Source of the DNA: Pogona vitticeps
Lineage: Eukaryota > Chordata > Lepidosauria > Squamata > Agamidae
NCBI RefSeq assembly: GCF_051106095.1
Contig: NC_135786.1
Location: forward strand, 91,644,501-91,708,500
Direction: 5' to 3'
DNA: 64,000 nucleotides
The notes beneath the pieces were generated by a model. It did no database searches, was not told where the DNA came from, and worked only from the letters and a program-made list of their open reading frames with translations. Shown here piece by piece: positions 61,701 through 64,000 of the stretch. Positions within the stretch are counted from its first letter, which is position 1; each line of letters begins with the position of its first letter. A program made the position numbers and the translations under genes.

Positions 61701-62765
61701 CCCAATTGTGGGAGTAGCTCAGCTGCTGCCCCCCTGCCTCCCTGCTCACCAAGCTGAACAGAAAGACTTGTCCTCTCACTCCTTTGCTGAAGTGGCTGGG
61801 CAAGCAGGGAGGCAGAGCTGTGGCGATTGGGGTGCAGAAAATGGTGTTCATCAAACCGACCATCTGTGCCAGCAGGCTTTGTATTCATATATGAATATGA
61901 AGCCCCTATCTCTTGTGGCCACACACACAAGCCTCTTTTTTCTTATTTGCTTGCAGTTTGCCATATAGCCCTGTAGGTGGCACTGTTAGAAAAAAACTGC
62001 CTTACAAGCAATAAAAAGGCTTCCTACTTCAGTTTCCTCATATAGATTTCTTTCAAAAAACATTTTATTAGTTTTTCAGTCTATCTACATTCAATTCGTG
62101 CTTGTTAAACATCATATTACACGGGCTACTTATAATTATTTGTTTTTTTGCATCTTGGTGTCTTAGTTGTCTTTTCAAAATCTATACATTTTTAAACACC
62201 ATTAAGATGGCGGTTCTACCTGTCATTCCGAAGGTCTATAAACAACCCTTAATGATCAAAGCGACCATCACCATATTGGATCTTCTGCATTTCCTTTGCA
62301 TTTCATTTCTCCACCCCACCCCATTCCCTTATCTTATTCACAGAGGCTGTATCTGGACTAAAGTCCACAAAATGGACGTCAAATAAAACTTTATTTTTTT
62401 AGGTGCTGCAAAACACCTTTGTTTTTTGCCATAACAAACAGGTACATTAATTTGCCACTGGACCATGTGCATAATCCTAAGAAATGCATTTTCAAAATTC
62501 TAAGCAAGATTCCAGCCAGAATTATTTCAGAGGAAGTGTATTTTTCCCTCCTTTGACTGTTTGTTCAGCTGACATTTTTTTGTATACTAACTGTTATTTG
62601 GGTGATATATAAAGAGGCAGTGGCATTCTTCTGTGTTCCCCACCCTTTGCAGATATAGTGGCTATTGTGTCTCCTCTGCATTGCACTCCAGTTCAAGAAG
62701 CAACTCCAGGTGGCTTAGTGACAGCCCACTCTTCTATTATCCTGTCTCCTCATACACTTTCAGAG
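37842..62765 (+). CDS. BRDT: BRDT, testis-specific BET bromodomain protein (14 exons, 3' end outside window)
   Basis: Family knowledge: BRDT binds acetylated histone tails in the nucleus of male germ cells and directs meiotic and post-meiotic chromatin remodelling. Seen: 14 exons join in frame to 789 codons. Bromodomain 1 spans about residues 25-140, with the WPF shelf at 50-52 and the acetyl-lysine-binding Asn at 109, the same numbers I recall for human BRDT. The KRKADTTT motif is at 214-221. Bromodomain 2 spans about 270-385, with WPF at 296-298 and Asn at 355. The NET domain is about 512-584, and a Ser/Asp/Glu tract lies at 631-669. BRDT is preferred over BRD2/3/4 because of the N-terminal [12 protein letters not shown] wording, the NET wording [13 protein letters not shown], the short inter-domain spacing and the SRLSESSSS tract after NET. 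The C-terminal end lies past the window. Orthology is by recall of family sequences, not by alignment. Confidence 0.93.
38604..41679 (-). mobile_element. Near-full-length BovB LINE, antisense in BRDT intron 1
   Basis: About 3,076 bp, flanked by perfect 10-bp duplications AAATTACAGT (38,594-38,603 and 41,680-41,689). On the minus strand: endonuclease (41,594-40,935; [23 protein letters not shown]), middle region, reverse transcriptase (40,149-39,283; [20 protein letters not shown], the catalytic YADDTTLM near 39,370), and C-terminal tail (39,206-38,610; [19 protein letters not shown]). The frame is broken by several stops and shifts, e.g. between KYYIGT and NVTSMN and after GYNLKND, so no intact protein is made. 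Clear domain wording and exact TSD suggest a moderately young insertion. Confidence 0.95.
41690..43474. other. Remainder of BRDT intron 1
   Basis: No repeat ends recognised. The CTTTCTTTCTTT run before exon 2 serves as its pyrimidine tract. Confidence 0.45.
43475..43612 (+). CDS. BRDT: BRDT coding exon 2 (bromodomain 1 core)
   Basis: Acceptor AAAACAG ends at 43,474; donor GTACGT begins at 43,613. The 138 nt encode residues 65-110, starting [20 protein letters not shown] and ending NCYLYNK. This is the ZA-loop end plus helices A and B of bromodomain 1. Asn109 in YNK is the conserved acetyl-lysine anchor. The exon is phase 0 at both ends, so skipping it would keep the frame but remove the binding pocket. 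Confidence 0.94.
43613..45566. other. BRDT intron 2
   Basis: A C-run at 44,115-44,125 and a 10-bp-arm palindrome TCCCCTTGGC/GCCAAGGGGA at 44,209-44,230. No transposon ends recognised. Confidence 0.5.
45567..45696 (+). CDS. BRDT: BRDT coding exon 3 (bromodomain 1 helix C and exit)
   Basis: Acceptor TTTTTCTTGCAG ends at 45,566; donor GTAAGA begins at 45,697. Residues 111-153 read [20 protein letters not shown] onward to KWKNSD, the last helix of bromodomain 1 and the start of the linker. The exon ends with one base of codon 154. The PGDDVV.MAQ.LEK.F.QKL wording is shared by all BET proteins. Confidence 0.93.
46548..49639 (+). mobile_element. BovB LINE, sense orientation in BRDT intron 3, middle replaced
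   Basis: Flanked by AGCACATAATC (46,537-46,547) and AGCACATATTC (49,640-49,650), 10 of 11 bases. The 5' end is ATTGCTGCCTTGTCGTGG. Endonuclease spans 46,726-47,229 ([20 protein letters not shown]), the middle region 47,344-47,715, and the catalytic YADDT of the reverse transcriptase lies near 48,857. The tail is 49,034-49,630 ([19 protein letters not shown]). Between about 47,717 and 48,585 the BovB sequence (early reverse transcriptase) is replaced by microsatellite-rich non-BovB DNA. Frames are broken; inactive. Confidence 0.92.
47717..48585. repeat. Microsatellite-rich segment replacing the BovB middle
   Basis: Contains two copies of a unit of about 190-210 bp: GAAAGCTCCAATTAAGGC...CTTCATCAGCTTGTTTAAA from 47,957 and GAAAGCTTTAATTGAGGC...CTTCATCAAGCTTGTTTAAA from 48,143. 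Each ends in (TG)n followed by (GA)n; the longest run is (TG)n 48,264-48,297 then (GA)n to 48,338. No transposon ends were identified, so its origin is unknown. Confidence 0.7.
49697..51093. other. Remainder of BRDT intron 3
   Basis: No repeat ends or further exons recognised. Confidence 0.4.
51094..51266 (+). CDS. BRDT: BRDT coding exon 4 (basic inter-bromodomain linker)
   Basis: Acceptor TTTCTCAAG ends at 51,093; donor GTAAGT begins at 51,267. It encodes residues 154-211 and the phases fit exons 3 and 5. The sequence is not the mammalian linker by eye: it carries a dense basic run ([16 protein letters not shown]) and a Thr/Ser/Pro-rich tail ending TITK. The basic run could act as a nuclear localisation or nucleic-acid-contact patch (inference). 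Linkers in this family vary strongly, so the exon call rests on splice sites, phase and position rather than residue similarity. Confidence 0.8.
51696..51727 (-). ncRNA. Candidate hammerhead ribozyme core, PLE 3' side
   Basis: On the minus strand, CTGAAGA, TGCCGGCCACAGAGACTGGC (a spacer with GCC/GGC pairing), then AAAAC and GTTAGGAAG. The GAAA block has its first G changed to A (a CpG-type change), so this copy would not be expected to cleave. Confidence 0.35.
52638..52664 (-). ncRNA. Candidate hammerhead ribozyme core, PLE 5' side
   Basis: On the minus strand, CTGAAGA, then a 15-nt spacer ending TATGGC, then GAAAC and GTTAGGAAG. The first and last blocks match the invariant hammerhead core (CUGANGA and GAAA). 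Hammerheads are known in PLE terminal repeats. The cleavage-site strand and stems I and III were not resolved, and spacer pairing is weak. Confidence 0.35.
52671..53662. other. Remainder of BRDT intron 4
   Basis: No repeat ends or extra exons recognised. A C/A run lies at 53,260-53,271. Confidence 0.4.
53663..54007 (+). CDS. BRDT: BRDT coding exon 5 (motif B and bromodomain 2 start)
   Basis: The acceptor GGAAAAG ends at 53,662 after a short pyrimidine stretch; donor GTAAGT begins at 54,008. The 345 nt encode residues 212-326. It opens [10 protein letters not shown], the conserved BET motif between the bromodomains, runs through a Ser/Pro/Glu linker, and enters bromodomain 2 with [20 protein letters not shown] followed by WPF at 296-298. 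It ends PMDLGTIK, the standard BET exon junction. Confidence 0.93.
54008..55108. other. BRDT intron 5
   Basis: A C9-A10 type run near 54,709-54,728. No transposon ends recognised. Confidence 0.45.
55109..55237 (+). CDS. BRDT: BRDT coding exon 6 (bromodomain 2 core)
   Basis: Acceptor TGATTCACAG ends at 55,108; donor GTAAAT begins at 55,238. The 129 nt encode residues 327-369, beginning [20 protein letters not shown]. Asn355 in RYNSPDQE is the acetyl-lysine anchor of bromodomain 2. Both ends are phase 0. Confidence 0.95.
55238..55644. other. BRDT intron 6 with degraded repeat remnants
   Basis: 55,281-55,330 reads as the complement of the SINE tail seen at 9,320-9,350 (CTGAGTCTGACCAAAGGCC). 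55,455-55,578 contains CTGCAACTCCCATCAGCTC and ends CCCATCCCTG, typical of hAT miniatures, but only one end is convincing. Confidence 0.5.
55645..55818 (+). CDS. BRDT: BRDT coding exon 7 (bromodomain 2 exit and acidic Ser stretch)
   Basis: Acceptor TTCTCTTAAG ends at 55,644; donor GTAAGT begins at 55,819. Residues 370-427 start [14 protein letters not shown], the last helix of bromodomain 2. They continue into a Ser/Glu/Asp segment ([20 protein letters not shown]) and end in LAELQDQ, the start of the conserved coiled region. Confidence 0.93.
55819..56703. other. BRDT intron 7, ending in a (TTTG)n tract
   Basis: The last 30 bp before exon 8 are (TTTG)n (56,671-56,698) followed by TAATAG, leaving the microsatellite as the only pyrimidine-rich acceptor tract. 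The rest of the intron shows no recognised repeat. Confidence 0.8.
56704..56888 (+). CDS. BRDT: BRDT coding exon 8 (coiled segment and Lys-rich stretch)
   Basis: The acceptor TTTGTAATAG ends at 56,703; donor GTAAGA begins at 56,889. Residues 428-488 start [19 protein letters not shown], matching the BRDT helix after bromodomain 2, followed by a Lys/Arg-rich run resembling the basic stretch before NET. The exon ends two bases into codon 489; reading straight on would hit TAA inside the donor. The pyrimidine tract in front is a (TTTG)n microsatellite (56,671-56,698). Confidence 0.9.
56969..57261 (+). CDS. BRDT: BRDT coding exon 9 (NET domain)
   Basis: Acceptor TTTCTTTTGCAG ends at 56,968, after an intron of only 80 bp; donor GTGTGT begins at 57,262. 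Residues 489-586 include the full NET (extra-terminal) domain, about 512-584: [20 protein letters not shown] through the [18 protein letters not shown] block. In BET proteins NET recruits chromatin regulators through short peptide motifs. The end RKRPKKYY is shorter than the mammalian Pro-rich exit. Confidence 0.95.
57369..57473 (+). CDS. BRDT: BRDT coding exon 10 (post-NET helix)
   Basis: Acceptor CCATGTGCAG ends at 57,368; donor GTACGT begins at 57,474. Residues 587-621 read [20 protein letters not shown] and then [15 protein letters not shown], matching the KKQELE.RL.DVN.QLNS helix that follows NET in BRDT. Phase 1 at both junctions. Confidence 0.93.
57853..58193 (-). mobile_element. Sauria-type tRNA SINE, antisense in BRDT intron 10
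   Basis: The complement of the Sauria SINE: the tail reads GGTTAAAGGTTCCCCATGAC and the head ends AGCGCCACCACGTCCC. Perfect 13-bp target duplications ATTTAATAGGGTG lie at 57,840-57,852 and 58,194-58,206. Full length and well preserved. Confidence 0.95.
58512..58655 (+). CDS. BRDT: BRDT coding exon 11 (Ser/acidic tract)
   Basis: Acceptor TGTCCTACAG ends at 58,511; donor GTTTGG begins at 58,656. Residues 622-669 include SRLSESSSS and then an almost pure Ser/Thr/Asp/Glu run. This is the phosphorylatable Ser-rich region that follows NET in BRDT; casein-kinase-like sites are abundant (inference from composition). Confidence 0.92.
58656..60044. other. BRDT intron 11
   Basis: A (GTCT)n-(CT)n run at 58,763-58,794. 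No transposon ends or exons recognised. Confidence 0.45.
60045..60106 (+). CDS. BRDT: BRDT coding exon 12 (short)
   Basis: A 62-nt exon, acceptor ATCTTTCCACAG ending at 60,044 and donor GTAATT at 60,107. It encodes residues 670-690, [20 protein letters not shown] then K. The phases fit exactly between exons 11 and 13. Similarity to mammalian BRDT is weak here, so the call rests on position, phase and splice sites. Confidence 0.75.
60107..61038. other. BRDT intron 12
   Basis: No repeat ends or exons recognised. An AAAC run lies near 60,699-60,715. Confidence 0.4.
61039..61222 (+). CDS. BRDT: BRDT coding exon 13 (Gln/Pro-rich C-terminal region)
   Basis: Acceptor TTTTCCCATCAG ends at 61,038; donor GTAAAC begins at 61,223. 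Residues 691-751 hold a Pro/Ser segment and then a Gln/His-rich run ([20 protein letters not shown]). It ends in phase 1, fitting exon 14. The C-terminal half of BRDT evolves fast, so no residue-level match is claimed. Confidence 0.8.
61566..61914. mobile_element. Foldback hAT-like element, TAGAGATGGG family, copy 3 (BRDT intron 13)
   Basis: Ends TAGAGATGGGGGCTTTATAT and, complemented, AAGAGATAGGGGCTTCATAT. Perfect 8-bp target duplications GTGGCCAC lie at 61,558-61,565 and 61,915-61,922. The arms pair for about 70 bp, and each holds the palindrome ATTCATATATGAAT just inside the end. No coding capacity. Confidence 0.92.
61923..62652. other. Remainder of BRDT intron 13
   Basis: AT-rich, nothing recognised. 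Confidence 0.4.
62653..62765 (+). CDS. BRDT: BRDT coding exon 14 (last exon seen)
   Basis: Acceptor CCACCCTTTGCAG ends at 62,652; donor GTGAAT begins at 62,766. Residues 752-789 read [20 protein letters not shown] and on to SPHTLSE. APVQ-like wording occurs at the equivalent place in mammals. The exon closes on a codon boundary. No further exon could be recognised before 64,000; the remaining C-terminal residues, including the conserved BET C-terminal motif, must lie to the right. Confidence 0.8.
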
Positions 62766-63085
62766 GTGAATATCATCAATTACATTCTGTGATGGGGCAA
62801 CTGTTTCACTTATCAACTGGTTTTATCACACAATTTAAAACTTGTTAACTTCAGTGGTTTGCATTCATGGAAGACTATTGGTTAATGTATTTTATATTCC
62901 CTGTTTCCATGGCTGAAAATTACTTCAGTCCAAAGGTTCCCTTCTTCCAACATGAGGGACTTCCTCTGAAGAAAAAAGGAACTCTTTGGATCCAGCCTAT
63001 TGTCTCTCCACTCCGTTTGGTATTAATAACTACGGTAATCAAGTTTGACATAATTAAGAAAAAGCATTAAATTCTTACAGGTTCC
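62766..63085. other. Intronic sequence after BRDT exon 14
   Basis: No exon recognised; the open frame 62,867-63,070 has no BET wording and no supported acceptor or donor pair. Confidence 0.4.
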
Positions 63086-63275
63086 ACTTATCTGGAAGTT
63101 GAGTCATGGCAACTGGACTTCTTTCTTATTAGCTTGAAACATTTTGCTACTCATCCAAGTAGCTTCTTCAGTCTGAAGAGAGTTGGTTGACTGAAGAAGC
63201 TTCTTGGCTGAGTAGCGAAACATTTCAACCTAATAAGAAAGAAATCCAGTTGCCATGACTCAACTTCCAGATAAC
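63086..63275. mobile_element. Head-to-head inverted pair of PLE tails with hammerhead-like cores
   Basis: The two halves are imperfect inverted repeats: CTGGAAGTTGAGTCATGGCA (left) against TGCCATGACTCAACTTCCAG (right), and AGAAGAAATCC/GGACTTCTTTCTTATT-type arms. The right half carries CTGAAGA (63,191-63,197) and GAAAC (63,217-63,221); the left half carries the complement of CTGAAGA (63,165-63,171) and a decayed GAAA. The outer end matches the short inserted tail at 4,145-4,207. Confidence 0.65.
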
Positions 63276-63456
63276 TGGGCAGTTTACAATTTAATTATGC
63301 AAGGTACACATTGCCTCCCCAGAAAGCTAGGCACTCAATTTATTGACCTTGGAAGGATGGAAGGCTGAATTAACCTCTAGTTGGCTACTTGGAATTAAAC
63401 CCGGGTTATGAGCAGATTTTGGGCAGCAGTACTACAGTTTAACCACTGTGCTGTGA
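63276..63456 (-). mobile_element. tRNA-derived SINE, second copy of the 15.5-kb family
   Basis: On the minus strand it reads CACAGCACAGTGGTTAAACT, AACCCGGGTTTAATTCCAAG (B-box region), CAGCCTTCCATCCTTCCAAG and CATAATTAAATTGTAAACTG, block by block the same as 15,490-15,716. It abuts the PLE tail on its left, where its 3' end is missing. Confidence 0.8.
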
Positions 63457-64000
63457 GAGAATGTTAACTCTCCAAAATCTCCCAGGATTTTTGGGAGAAC
63501 AAGGTAAAAGCAGAGCTTATTTTGAAGAGGCTACATATCCTAGAGTATTTGAGCCAAAATGGCCATTGAGATTTGTAATAAAATGAAGCAGTTTTTCTGA
63601 ACTCTGGAAGAAAACCACTTAATATCTTAAAACTCAATTTTGCAGAAACTGATGTAACAAACAGCTTTACGCAGTGTTAAAGATGTTTCAGACTTCATCT
63701 TTTTTCCGTGACAAAGTTGGTAGTTTGTTTTTTCTGTATAGTGGGTAAAACATATAATAAGAAATGGACTAAAGTACAAAGTAGTAGACAGTTCTGGCTG
63801 GCAAAACCACCATGGGGCAAGTAGCTGTGCAAGGCTCTTGAATTCTTTTTTCCTTAAAACTTCAAATTGTTCTACAGGTGTCATGTTCCTCCTCCTCAAA
63901 TATCCCACTGAGTGATACCAAATAAACTGGGAAAACATTATTACATCAGGCACAACCACCTCCTCTCTGTACTAAAACTTCTTCGGGAACTACTGAAGCA
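63457..64000. other. Right edge, BRDT intron, nothing recognised
   Basis: No exon or repeat ends recognised. The 110-codon minus frame at 63,627-63,959 has no family wording. Confidence 0.4.

Noticed and set aside
62867-63070. Possible extra BRDT exon
   Set aside because: No good acceptor-donor pair with matching phase and no BET C-terminal wording.

Overview
This is a vertebrate nuclear window, almost certainly from a squamate reptile (lizard or snake; species not resolvable by eye). The repeats point there: several BovB (RTE-clade) LINE copies, two Sauria-type tRNA SINEs ending in the CTTTACCTTTACC-like tail, Penelope-like elements (PLEs) with GIY-YIG endonuclease sequence, an L1 fragment, and many short hAT and Tigger-like DNA transposons. 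No bacterial, organellar or CRISPR feature is present.

The one recognisable protein-coding gene is BRDT, the testis-specific BET double-bromodomain protein, on the + strand. Fourteen coding exons lie between 37,842 and 62,765, all with GT-AG introns and consistent phases. They give 789 in-frame residues: bromodomain 1 (exons 1-3), a linker (exon 4), the KRKADTTT motif and bromodomain 2 (exons 5-7), a lysine-rich segment (exon 8), the NET domain (exon 9), a Ser/acidic tract (exon 11) and part of the C-terminal region. Mammalian BRDT is about 950 residues, so the last exons lie beyond the right edge. The first exon seen begins with 5'UTR at an acceptor, so the promoter and at least one leader exon lie upstream and were not identified.

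Positions 1-37,789 hold no gene I can support. In mammals the neighbour on this side is TGFBR3 on the opposite strand; no exon of it was recognised. The interval is a record of transposon insertions, many datable relative to each other by target-site duplications (TSDs): an L1 inside a tRNA SINE (1.0-2.6 kb), a PLE tail inside a LINE-like repeat (4.1 kb), a hAT element (5.5-6.0 kb), a short BovB tail beside PLE sequence (8.7-9.2 kb), a GC-rich hAT element (14.1-15.2 kb), a 1.7 kb GC-rich palindromic Tigger-like element (17.5-19.2 kb), two related LTR-like fossils (about 20.9 and 35.3 kb), hAT miniatures, an internally deleted BovB (29.9-31.0 kb), an RTE-type LINE split by a foldback hAT element (32.6-34.0 kb), and a second Tigger-like miniature (36.1 kb).

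The BRDT introns hold a near-full-length antisense BovB (intron 1), a sense BovB that split a foldback element (intron 3), a PLE carrying hammerhead-like motifs on both sides of its endonuclease region (intron 4), an antisense Sauria SINE (intron 10) and a third member of the foldback hAT family (intron 13). I found no plainly new cellular system. The most worthwhile leads are the opposed BovB copies flanking exons 2-3 (a circular-RNA geometry), the hammerhead-like motifs in PLE tails, the three-member foldback hAT family with internal TTCATATATGAA palindromes, and the palindromic 1.7 kb Tigger-like element.
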